Below are positions 25,260 to 32,846 of a stretch of DNA of 35,496 bases, piece after piece (within the stretch, counting starts at the first letter, position 1; every line of letters starts with the position of its first letter). Location of the stretch: positions 1 through 35,496 of the IMG/VR virus record IMGVR_UViG_3300035070_000839; one strand, written 5' to 3'. The translations under genes and the position numbers were made by a program. The notes beneath the pieces are model-generated. The model did no database searches. It was given only the letters and a program-made list of their open reading frames with translations, and was not told the DNA's origin. The stretch comes from a virus.

Positions 25260-26831
25260 TTAATTAGAAAAAATTTCTTTAGTGTCTAGCCAGTTGCTTC
25301 CGATTTTAATCTCAATGCCTACAGGCATATCGTACTCAATGCCCCATCTTCTCTTAGCTTGCTGAGGGATGGAGAGCATACATTCTTTGACAATTTCAAT
25401 TACTTGATCTTCTTCATCAGGATGTACATCCACCACTATACTATCATGTACTGTATTACAAAGCAAGGACTTAAGTTTCTTTTTCTTAAACTCCTCGAAG
25501 GTAAGCACTAAAGCAGACGGAAGTAAATCTGCTGTTGCAAACCCCTGTACAGGATAATTCTTTACGCTAGTGCCATGTGTAATGCCTCTAGCTGTTCTCT
25601 TTACATAGGGAAATCTGTATTCCCTACCAGAAGGTAGACTCACAACTTTATACTTCAAAGCCTCTTGAGCTAACCTATCATGCCATTCACCAATTCCAGG
25701 ATATACTTCTGTAAATTGATAATAGTATCTGTGTACATGTTCAGGCAATCCTATACCAGTAGCACCATATAAAGGTGCAAAAGTATGTGCCTTTGCATTT
25801 TGTCTTTCTTCTGACGTAATCTCTTCTTTATCTTTACCAGTTATAATCGTAGCAGTCAAGTTGTGTACATCAACACCACCCTTGACATTTTCGTATACAT
25901 GTTTATCTTTACTTAAGAACCCTGCTACTCTGTACTCTAGCTGTGCGTAATCCCCTTCAAGAATCTTACCCCCTTCAAACCTAGACACAACTGCCCTACG
26001 TACTGGAAATGTTTTACCCCTAGGCATGTTTTGAAAGTTAGGATTCCTAGATGACAGCCTGCCTGTACTTGTAACACACTGCATAAACTGAGGATGTATT
26101 CTATCTGAGTAATCTAAATTTTTTTCTATACCTTCTATAAAAGTTTTTAGGTAAGTCTTAATTGCATTGTATCTAAGGTAGGCTTTTATAAATGTAACTG
26201 CCTCTTCGTTACCTCTCTCGTAATACAAAGACAAAGCATCTGAATCAGTCTTAAATCCTGCACTGCTACATGCTTTTGTATCTAAAGGTACTAACTTAAA
26301 TCCTGCTACCTGTCCTGTAGGTATATATTGTATACCAGTGCCTGAACAAGACTTACAGATATATCTAGCAGTGCCCCAAGAACCGTCTTTTCTTTTCTTA
26401 GCTACTTTGCCATAACCTTTGCAAGGGTTACATCTGGTAGCTTCTGTTCTGTACTGCACTGTAGTGTTGTTTACAACCGACCTCTTAAATTGTGCATCAG
26501 TCATGTAGGCTCTACGTTTTGGTTTTTTTGTATTACCTCTAACTTCGTAGCCTAAGTTAAAAACATTTGTCCAAGTCTTTTTATTATTTACTGCTCTAGA
26601 AAATAATAACTTAGACCTATCATCAGGGCTAGATAAATTTATAGGTGTATCACCCATAACTCTAGACACTTCTTTGTTTAAGAATATACCAAGTTCTTCT
26701 AATTCTTTTGTGTACTCATCTTTAACAAGGTTTAGAGCTTGACGGTCTATCTTGATGCCGTCTCTTTCCATTCCTGCTAAAACTTTTGTTACCTCAAAAG
26801 ACAGGTATAGTGTAGGCTGCAATCTGCTCAA
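25260..26831 (-). CDS. Family-A DNA polymerase, polymerase domain with DnaJ-type zinc finger (523 aa)
   Basis: This is the replicative polymerase. Residues 1-30 match the segment that normally follows the exonuclease domain (VLAGMERDGIKID). Residues 134-164 hold two DnaJ central-domain motifs: CNPCKGYG (C134, C137) and CKSCSGTG (C159, C162). The polymerase core follows: RLSSRNPNFQNMPR near 258-271, motif A GDYAQLEYR (D294), motif B R343-K347-F351-YG356, and motif C VHDS (H462, D463). F351 aligns with E. coli Pol I F762. The listed start is TTG 26831, with AAGGA 7 nt upstream. The exonuclease is in a different frame and overlaps by 38 bp, so the enzyme is either two subunits or made by frameshift. 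The DnaJ insertion is the HMO-2011-type hallmark. Confidence 0.92.
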   Translation of the reverse strand: MSRLQPTLYLSFEVTKVLAGMERDGIKIDRQALNLVKDEYTKELEELGIFLNKEVSRVMGDTPINLSSPDDRSKLLFSRAVNNKKTWTNVFNLGYEVRGNTKKPKRRAYMTDAQFKRSVVNNTTVQYRTEATRCNPCKGYGKVAKKRKDGSWGTARYICKSCSGTGIQYIPTGQVAGFKLVPLDTKACSSAGFKTDSDALSLYYERGNEEAVTFIKAYLRYNAIKTYLKTFIEGIEKNLDYSDRIHPQFMQCVTSTGRLSSRNPNFQNMPRGKTFPVRRAVVSRFEGGKILEGDYAQLEYRVAGFLSKDKHVYENVKGGVDVHNLTATIITGKDKEEITSEERQNAKAHTFAPLYGATGIGLPEHVHRYYYQFTEVYPGIGEWHDRLAQEALKYKVVSLPSGREYRFPYVKRTARGITHGTSVKNYPVQGFATADLLPSALVLTFEEFKKKKLKSLLCNTVHDSIVVDVHPDEEDQVIEIVKECMLSIPQQAKRRWGIEYDMPVGIEIKIGSNWLDTKEIFSN

Positions 26832-27357
26832 TGCTCTTTCCTTCTTGTTTAGACTGACTTACAGCTACTTCATAAGTAGACTGCACATCAGCGATTCCGT
26901 ATTCTTCTACTATGTCTGCAGGTATTATATCAAATCCTATACCTTCTTTCAAGTAGTTTTCTAAAATTTCTTTCTTTTTCTTAGTTGACGTTTTATGCCT
27001 ACGACAACATTCATCCAAGCTAAGAGGTACTTTAACACCCCTAGCCCATACGTAATCAAACACCATAGTATCATATACAGCACCATCATATGTAAAGCCA
27101 GACGCAAACAACCACTGCAAATCAAATTTTATATTGTGACCTAGCAGTACGTCTGCTCTGTCTAGTGCATCTTGTACTATCTTCATGTTGTTTGGTGTAG
27201 GGTCTTTCTTTGAGTGATAGAACCACACATACTGTACAGGGTTATCATCTTCCTTAAAGCCTACAGATACTAGCTGATTACCTCTAGTGTAAGGTGACGG
27301 ATCAGAACCTTTGTCTGTTTTTATAAAGGTAGTTTCTACATCTAATGTTAAAATCAT
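26794..27357 (-). CDS. DNA polymerase 3'-5' exonuclease (DEDD) domain (187 aa)
   Basis: This is the proofreading domain of the family-A polymerase, here as its own ORF. Exo I is D6-x-E8 (LTLDVETT), Exo II is LGHNIKFDLQWL (N75, D79), and Exo III is Y153-x3-D157 (YGIADVQSTYE), so all the catalytic residues are present. The C-terminal end falls where the polymerase domain would begin. The last codons are TTT TGA. The polymerase frame is +1 relative to this one and open across the overlap. The start ATG overlaps the helicase stop by 4 bp (ATGA). Confidence 0.88.
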   Translation of the reverse strand: MILTLDVETTFIKTDKGSDPSPYTRGNQLVSVGFKEDDNPVQYVWFYHSKKDPTPNNMKIVQDALDRADVLLGHNIKFDLQWLFASGFTYDGAVYDTMVFDYVWARGVKVPLSLDECCRRHKTSTKKKKEILENYLKEGIGFDIIPADIVEEYGIADVQSTYEVAVSQSKQEGKSIEQIAAYTIPVF

Positions 27358-28559
27358 TCGTAGTACCTCCCAGTAAGTTTATCTATCTCACATACGACAT
27401 GACCATGCCACCCTGAAATTTTATTTTTTGATACACATAAAAACCTAGTATCATCATCCTCACCAGGATTTTTTCCTATACCTATAATTATATCAGCCTC
27501 ACCTGCCTTGCCAGTCTTAGAACCATCAAGCATAGCGAAGTCTAAAAACTGACGATTGTGTGCATCATAACTTGCCTGAGACACAGCCCACACCATGCAG
27601 TTGTTTCTTTTTGCTATCTCTCTTGCATTTACGTAAAGTTCTTTCAATCTTTCATCACCTCTACTAAACTCACCACCTACCTTTACCTTGTCTAACTGAT
27701 CTACAAACAGCACATCAATTTTATTTAGTTTTGCAAACTGGTCTATCTCTGATATGTCTGAGCCTACAGAATCCATAATAAAAAGTCTATCTTCTATTTC
27801 ATTTTTGTAAACTTCTTTTATAGTTTCTATTTCTTGCATGTAGGTTTCTTTGTGTACATTAAAGTAGGCAGTTAGAACTCTTGACTTCATTCTTTTGGCT
27901 GTCTCTTCATTCATTATGTAACCGACAGTGTTGCCTTTACGTATTGCTTCTGCAGCTAGGAAAGCACAGAAAGATGACTTACCACTTTCAGGTCTAGCAA
28001 AGATAATGCCAAGGTTACCTCGGTATGTACCTGCTACCTCATCAGATAATGTTATTATTGGGAAAGGGAAGTCTGGGTCTGCCTCAAAGTCTTGAAACAA
28101 TTCTTCAACATCTGTCTCTTCCCTTTGCATAGACAGAATACCAGTAGCCGAATCTTGATTTATTATTTGGTCAATCATCATTCGTAGATCACCAAAGTTA
28201 GCTGAGTCGCCATTCCATATATCAATAGCTGTTTCGCCTACTTTCCTTGCCATCTCTCTACGCCAGAACTCTGTAAGGGTATCCATTACAAATTGAGGAT
28301 CACCCTCTATGTCTTCTGGTATATCTTTTATTGCATCTTCTACTAACTCTCTAGTAGAGTCTGGCATAGCAGGATATAAATTTTTGTGTACTATAAAAAG
28401 ATTATCTTTCGATAGATCACCTTCATACTTAGTATGATAATGCATTACTGCATCAAAGATAGTTTTATACTTCTTATCAAACATATCTTTTGTGACAAGG
28501 GCTTTTGCCTTATCAAAGTTTTCTCTACTTAAAAGTAGGGATATTATTTGTGACTCCAT
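27354..28559 (-). CDS. DnaB-type replicative helicase (401 aa)
   Basis: A hexameric 5'-3' fork helicase of the DnaB/T7 gp4B class. Residues 1-110 resemble the DnaB N-terminal helical domain (DMFDKKYKTIFDAVMHYHTK). The RecA-like core has Walker A in FARPESGKSS (K194), the glutamate after YIMNEET, Walker B KIDVLFVDQLD (D287), and a motif-3 region VWAVSQASYD. It ends with a K/R-rich finger region (DGSKTGKAGEADIIIGIG). The primase is a separate gene at 32843-33631, unlike the fused T7 gp4. The ribosome binding site is AGGAG, 5 nt from the ATG, downstream of an internal promoter. Confidence 0.88.
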   Translation of the reverse strand: MESQIISLLLSRENFDKAKALVTKDMFDKKYKTIFDAVMHYHTKYEGDLSKDNLFIVHKNLYPAMPDSTRELVEDAIKDIPEDIEGDPQFVMDTLTEFWRREMARKVGETAIDIWNGDSANFGDLRMMIDQIINQDSATGILSMQREETDVEELFQDFEADPDFPFPIITLSDEVAGTYRGNLGIIFARPESGKSSFCAFLAAEAIRKGNTVGYIMNEETAKRMKSRVLTAYFNVHKETYMQEIETIKEVYKNEIEDRLFIMDSVGSDISEIDQFAKLNKIDVLFVDQLDKVKVGGEFSRGDERLKELYVNAREIAKRNNCMVWAVSQASYDAHNRQFLDFAMLDGSKTGKAGEADIIIGIGKNPGEDDDTRFLCVSKNKISGWHGHVVCEIDKLTGRYYE

Positions 28560-28584
28560 TTTGTTCTCCTAAAAAGGTTAGAGT

Positions 28585-28613
28585 GTTATATTATATTTAT
28601 TTTAATTATGCAA
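28585..28613 (-). promoter_or_regulatory. Sigma70-like promoter for helicase-polymerase genes
   Basis: Leftward TTGCAT (28608-28613), 17-bp spacer, TATAAC (28585-28590). The -35 box overlaps the stop codon region of the upstream oxygenase gene. The helicase ATG is 26 bp below the -10 box. Confidence 0.5.
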
Positions 28614-29346
28614 GTTCAAAACCACCTGCAATATGTCCTTCTTTTGCTTTAGGTATTTCTACTGGTTTTCCATCTTTATCAAATTTTTGTTGGTGCACTT
28701 CTATATTCATACTAAACGATCTTCTTTCACCCTCACTTTTAAAAGGGTATACCATGTGTATGAGGTCGGCAGGAAATACAAAAAAATCACCAACTGTAGG
28801 CTTTACCATTAAAGTATGTTGGTGCATTTTACCAGACGAACCATGTAAAAACTCTATATGCCCATTAGCAGGATAATGATCTTTATAATCTTCTTCCCAC
28901 TCTTCTTGTATATTCTCAGGTAATCTTAGGTAGCCAACGCAAGACATACTACACTCAGTATGTATATGTGCAGGATTATACTCGCCTGCAAATTGTCTAA
29001 CTATCCATGCTGATTTATATTGTATGCCATATCCTGTACCAGGTGCTAAACTTTTAAATGATCTGTTTAAATCAGTATCTAAATACTTACTTATGACATT
29101 GTTAAAAAATTCTGTATGTTTTTCTAACTCATTAGACTCTATTAAAAATTCTTGTTTAAGTTTACCTACAAGATTATTAGAATGGTCTAACTTTTTAATT
29201 TTTTCTTCATTCTTTATAGTTTTGTTAACATACTTATTTAATCTTCTTACTAAGTCCATAGGCATCTTTGCGTACATTATCATAGGTGCAAAAGGAAACA
29301 AAGGAGATATTTGACCTTCAGGTGCTTTTGAAAAATCTGTAGGCAT
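28606..29346 (-). CDS. 2OG-Fe(II) oxygenase-like protein (246 aa)
   Basis: Probably a non-haem iron dioxygenase using 2-oxoglutarate. The double-stranded beta-helix core has AHIHTECSMSCVGYLRL (H127, H129), then GDFFVFPADLIHMVYPF (H197) and RRSFSMNIEV (R208/R209). This follows the pattern of the phage-frequent 2OG-FeII_Oxy_5 type family (H-x-H, distal H, R for 2OG). The substrate is unknown; phage members are often suspected to act on proteins or nucleic acids, without general proof. The start has AAGGAG 6 nt upstream. It is the second of two adjacent oxygenase genes between holin and helicase. Confidence 0.75.
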   Translation of the reverse strand: MPTDFSKAPEGQISPLFPFAPMIMYAKMPMDLVRRLNKYVNKTIKNEEKIKKLDHSNNLVGKLKQEFLIESNELEKHTEFFNNVISKYLDTDLNRSFKSLAPGTGYGIQYKSAWIVRQFAGEYNPAHIHTECSMSCVGYLRLPENIQEEWEEDYKDHYPANGHIEFLHGSSGKMHQHTLMVKPTVGDFFVFPADLIHMVYPFKSEGERRSFSMNIEVHQQKFDKDGKPVEIPKAKEGHIAGGFELA

Positions 29347-29380
29347 TACTTACTCCTTGCTTTTTTTATACTAACCATAA

Positions 29381-30013
29381 TCATTTATCCACTCTATCTT
29401 TAATTGTAAAATTAAAACCTACCATAATTCTATTTTTTTTGCCTGTATATGTCGCTTGATAATGTTGCACATAAGAAGGAAATAAAATTAATTTTCCATC
29501 TTCTGGAATAATTCTAATACTATTTTCAGAATGATGCACTGATATTAAATCATGATAATTACTATACACAGGACTTATAAAAACTGTATGACCTCCACAA
29601 TCTTTATCTCCTGCTTGCAAATAAAAAATTCCACACCAACTGCAATTAGAATGACCATGAGTTTCATGAGAACTATTAGTGCTTCCTATATGATACCAAC
29701 TGTCCGTAAATAAAATTTTATAATCTTCTTCTTCATCTAATAAAATATTTATAGAATATTTAATGCACTCACCTATATATGCTATAGAATTTTGTACAGC
29801 ACTTTCTTTGTCATGAAAAAAATCAAATGTAGATTCTTTTAAATTATGTTTTAACTGAGGAGCTATATTAGATTCAATTCCTTTTGTATTTAAAGATTTT
29901 ATATATTTTTTTAAATCTAAAGCTATGTTTTTATTATTAAATTTAAAAAAAGTTGTTTTAAAAAAATCTGCTTTTACATCTTTTGCTACATGTTCTATAA
30001 AATTTCCAGACAC
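29381..30013 (-). CDS. 2OG-Fe(II) oxygenase-like protein (210 aa)
   Basis: The preferred start is GTG 30013, overlapping the holin stop as TAGTG with AGGAG 6 nt upstream. A longer ATG reading from 30052 lies inside the holin gene. The core motif is SSHETHGHSNCSWCGIFYL (H119, H121), then GKLILFPSYVQHYQA (H184) and KKNRIMVGFNF (R195), the same layout as the neighbouring oxygenase. Overall similarity between the two is low outside these motifs, so they are distant paralogues or independent arrivals. The substrate is unknown. The N-terminal 90 residues are Lys/Phe-rich and helical. Confidence 0.75.
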   Translation of the reverse strand: MSGNFIEHVAKDVKADFFKTTFFKFNNKNIALDLKKYIKSLNTKGIESNIAPQLKHNLKESTFDFFHDKESAVQNSIAYIGECIKYSINILLDEEEDYKILFTDSWYHIGSTNSSHETHGHSNCSWCGIFYLQAGDKDCGGHTVFISPVYSNYHDLISVHHSENSIRIIPEDGKLILFPSYVQHYQATYTGKKNRIMVGFNFTIKDRVDK

Positions 30014-30474
30014 TATTTGCTCCTTGCTTTGAATAAACGATTCCCAAACCAAAAGCTAACTATAGCGGCAAAGATAGTTTGACTTTCCTCATCCCATGCC
30101 TCTAGTATAGCAGGTAATACATCTCTTCCTTCTTGCACTGCCATTATCACGTAGGTGATTTTAACAAATGCAAATATAGCAAAGAAAGCATATGTTATAA
30201 CTGGTCTTACTGAGGCTTGTAAAGCAGATACAAATGTAGATTTGTTTGCTTGTGCCAACGACTCAGCATGTTTGTACAAACCTTTTACTTCTTCTATGTC
30301 TGCTTCTGCATCTAGTTCTTTTAATTTTAGTTTGCTTAGTTCTGATGCGTACTTAGCTTTCGCCTCTAGCATCAAAAGTTCTTGTTTGTTGGCTTGTTTC
30401 TTTTCAAAGAATCCAAGAATACTGGGGAGAAAAGAAGTCCCAAAGCCGAGAACGGAGCCTAATAATGATATCAT
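30013..30474 (-). CDS. 3-TM holin (GTA holin family-like, 153 aa)
   Basis: A membrane protein of the GTA_holin_3TM type. It has an N-terminal hydrophobic segment (ISLLGSVLGFGTSFLPSILG), a charged coil (residues 25-80), then SVRPVITYAFFAIFAFVKIT and a third segment near the C-terminus (IFAAIVSFWFGNRLF). The Arg-Pro before the middle TM helix is typical. It overlaps the ribonucleotide reductase stop by 4 bp and the oxygenase start by 3 bp, so it is co-transcribed with nucleotide-metabolism genes on the early strand. That is unusual for a holin, while holin-like genes also end the late operon. Confidence 0.75.
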   Translation of the reverse strand: MISLLGSVLGFGTSFLPSILGFFEKKQANKQELLMLEAKAKYASELSKLKLKELDAEADIEEVKGLYKHAESLAQANKSTFVSALQASVRPVITYAFFAIFAFVKITYVIMAVQEGRDVLPAILEAWDEESQTIFAAIVSFWFGNRLFKARSK

Positions 30475-32381
30475 GTTATGTCTACAATCTCACAAGCACC
30501 TGCACTGCATGCCAACTCTTGTGTGCCTGTTGTATTGTCCTCTCTTTCGTAGTTTGATAATAATGTCCAATCGACATTTCGTGGCATTTTTTTACTTAAG
30601 GTATCATACTCTTCCTTAGTTATGTCTTGGTATGGTGCCTGTTTGTATGTATGGTCAGAGTGTGGCAGAAATGAAACACCTGCTACATCTTTAAAATTAT
30701 TGTACACCCAAGAACCTACTTCAAACCATTCATCTTCTTTTACAGATATGGTAACTGAGGGTTTATGTTCACACCAATGCTCTTGGTAGTTCTTCCAGTT
30801 TTCTAGTTGAGTAATGGCACTGAGGTCTTCTCTAAGGACTGCCTTGGTAGGAGACTTCATAGGGAATGAAAAGACCACAGTGTTCTCTGGTTGCATAAGG
30901 TCATCCTCATGCGGTATACCTTGGTCAATAAGAAACTGAGATAGTGGGTCTTTTTTGTCACCCCTAACCGTTCTTATGTAATATGCTGAGTGCCTTGCGT
31001 GTATACCAGAAGCAGAGTCTACAAGTTGGGAGACAGTGCCTGATGGTTTAACGCAAGTAATTGCAGTTGATTGTGGTATGCCTAGTTGTTCTGCTAATCC
31101 TAAATTAGTATCTACAGCCTGTTGTCTTAACCTCTTCAGGTCATCTGCCTTTCCTAACTTAGGATTATCTAATATGCCTGTAAGCGAAACACCAAGAAGT
31201 CTTTCTTCTTCTGTATTGTTTTGCCAAACTTTTCGTAGGTACTTAAACTCTGTAAGTGTAGATTGTATTGTGCCAAGTATGGTAGCATCTTCTACTTTCT
31301 TAGCTAACCTTTCAATATCATCATCTGCTCTGACTACAACTTCTGTTAAGTTGCAAAATTGATACGGTCTTAGTATAATCTCAGAGCATGGGTTAGTTCC
31401 AAACTCATGTCCAGAATCTCTTCTGCCATTCTTTTCTGCCTGTCTAACAGAAGCATCTCTACTAAATATGCCTCTTTCACCAGACTTAGAATTGTATAGG
31501 TTTAGCCATTCTCTCATAAAAATGCCTACAGGAGGTGTGTCTTGATAGCATACAGAATTGTTTGCAAGAGCCCTCTGCCCCTCGTCATTCCACCACTCGC
31601 CAGACTTAGCCAATGACATCTCTTGATCCTCAAGGTCAGATAAGCTTATTAGAGCCGATCTTCGTACTCCTCCTACCACTACCACAGAGCCTATCTTACA
31701 CATAATGTCATGGCACTCTATGGACTTTAAACGCCTACCTGCAGATTTCTTAAAAATATCTACAGTAAACTGGAACAAATCGTCAAGAGGGTCTGGACCA
31801 GATGATCTACCGCCAAAAGTTTTTAACCTAGCACCTGCAGGGCGTAGGCGAGACAAGTCCCACTTAGGAATTTGTCCAGAGTATAACAGAGATATTAGTT
31901 CTTTGTAACCTTTAGCCCAACCTTCTTTAGAGTCAGATACTACTACTACAGTGTCAGAGTCATGTAGTGCCTCGTTTACTATAGGTAGTTGTGCTGTGTA
32001 CTTAGTCTCAACAGAGAAACCTACACCTGTGCCACACATAAGTATGTAAAGACATTCGTCAAACGATCTTGGATTGTCAACTGGTAGATAAGAACAGTTG
32101 TAACCTGCAACATTGCATCTTTCTAATGCAACACCTGCTGTCATCAGTGCTCTCATAGAAGGCATGATGTCAAGATTAAGGACTCTGTTTTCTATCCTTT
32201 CTCTTATGCTGTCAGGTAACTCATAATCAAAGTTGTCAAGAAGGTGGTCAGACATAAAATCAAAATATCTTGATACTGTCTCCTCCCATGTCTCTCTTCT
32301 TCCTTCTTCTTCTTTCCACCTAGCGTAACGTGACTGGTGTATAAACTTTTGATAATCTGACGGTAACTCTACTTGTTGCAT
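30471..32381 (-). CDS. Class II (adenosylcobalamin-dependent) ribonucleotide reductase (636 aa)
   Basis: It reduces ribonucleotides to deoxyribonucleotides for phage DNA synthesis and needs vitamin B12. Monomeric class II hallmarks: redox Cys C96 in NCSYL and C343 in FCNLTE, catalytic loop TNPCSEI with thiyl Cys C332 plus N330 and E334, and a C-terminal reducing pair C625/C630 in ACSAGACE. These align with C119, C419, C408 and C731/C736 of the Lactobacillus leichmannii enzyme. The length is about 100 residues below that enzyme. The ATG follows a GGAG site. The phage therefore depends on host cobalamin. Confidence 0.92.
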   Translation of the reverse strand: MQQVELPSDYQKFIHQSRYARWKEEEGRRETWEETVSRYFDFMSDHLLDNFDYELPDSIRERIENRVLNLDIMPSMRALMTAGVALERCNVAGYNCSYLPVDNPRSFDECLYILMCGTGVGFSVETKYTAQLPIVNEALHDSDTVVVVSDSKEGWAKGYKELISLLYSGQIPKWDLSRLRPAGARLKTFGGRSSGPDPLDDLFQFTVDIFKKSAGRRLKSIECHDIMCKIGSVVVVGGVRRSALISLSDLEDQEMSLAKSGEWWNDEGQRALANNSVCYQDTPPVGIFMREWLNLYNSKSGERGIFSRDASVRQAEKNGRRDSGHEFGTNPCSEIILRPYQFCNLTEVVVRADDDIERLAKKVEDATILGTIQSTLTEFKYLRKVWQNNTEEERLLGVSLTGILDNPKLGKADDLKRLRQQAVDTNLGLAEQLGIPQSTAITCVKPSGTVSQLVDSASGIHARHSAYYIRTVRGDKKDPLSQFLIDQGIPHEDDLMQPENTVVFSFPMKSPTKAVLREDLSAITQLENWKNYQEHWCEHKPSVTISVKEDEWFEVGSWVYNNFKDVAGVSFLPHSDHTYKQAPYQDITKEEYDTLSKKMPRNVDWTLLSNYEREDNTTGTQELACSAGACEIVDIT

Positions 32382-32390
32382 TGGTATCTC

Positions 32391-32846
32391 CTAAACCCAT
32401 ATAATTTCCTCAACAGGCACAGAGATATAATCCTCATGTAATCTCGATAACCTATTGAATTTATTGACTACTCTTTGTTTTTTAACAGAGTCTTTTGTCA
32501 TTATACCTGCCTGTGTTCTGTCAGTATTAAACACTACAAAAAAGACATCACCGTCAATTTCTGTGTACCTAAACTTTCTTCTTGGGATATGCATATCACC
32601 CCACTGAAATTTACCAGAACCCCATCCATGTTTTGTTTCTACCTCTACACTGAGATTATGTTTTTCACATAGAAGGTCAATGCCATACGCCTTCGGATTA
32701 TCTTCCAAGACAGGCTCTTCATCTAGCCCTAATATTTCTTTTAATTTTGGTGGTAATAATTTTTTTGCAGACTCTCTTGTTTGAGGATCGTTTGCATTAA
32801 ATAGTTGTCTGTCAAATTTTTTAGTCGGTGCAGTATGCGGTTTCAT
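32391..32846 (-). CDS. Nuclease-like protein, possible PD-(D/E)XK fold (151 aa)
   Basis: Residues 54-72 (YGIDLLCEKHNLSVEVETK) show a D57-x10-E68-V-E70-T-K72 arrangement that fits a PD-(D/E)XK core: a strand with Asp, a hairpin, then (D/E)xK. GKFQWGDMHIPRRKFRY follows and could be a DNA-contacting basic segment. VFFVVFNTDRTQA resembles the next core strand. The gene overlaps the primase stop by 4 bp and precedes ribonucleotide reductase. A role in host DNA degradation or recombination is plausible but unproven. It could also be a non-catalytic relative. Confidence 0.5.
   Translation of the reverse strand: MKPHTAPTKKFDRQLFNANDPQTRESAKKLLPPKLKEILGLDEEPVLEDNPKAYGIDLLCEKHNLSVEVETKHGWGSGKFQWGDMHIPRRKFRYTEIDGDVFFVVFNTDRTQAGIMTKDSVKKQRVVNKFNRLSRLHEDYISVPVEEIIWV

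Noticed and set aside
30014-30052. ATG 30052 as start of the first oxygenase
   Set aside because: It lies in the holin coding sequence. GTG 30013 has AGGAG and stop-start coupling (TAGTG).
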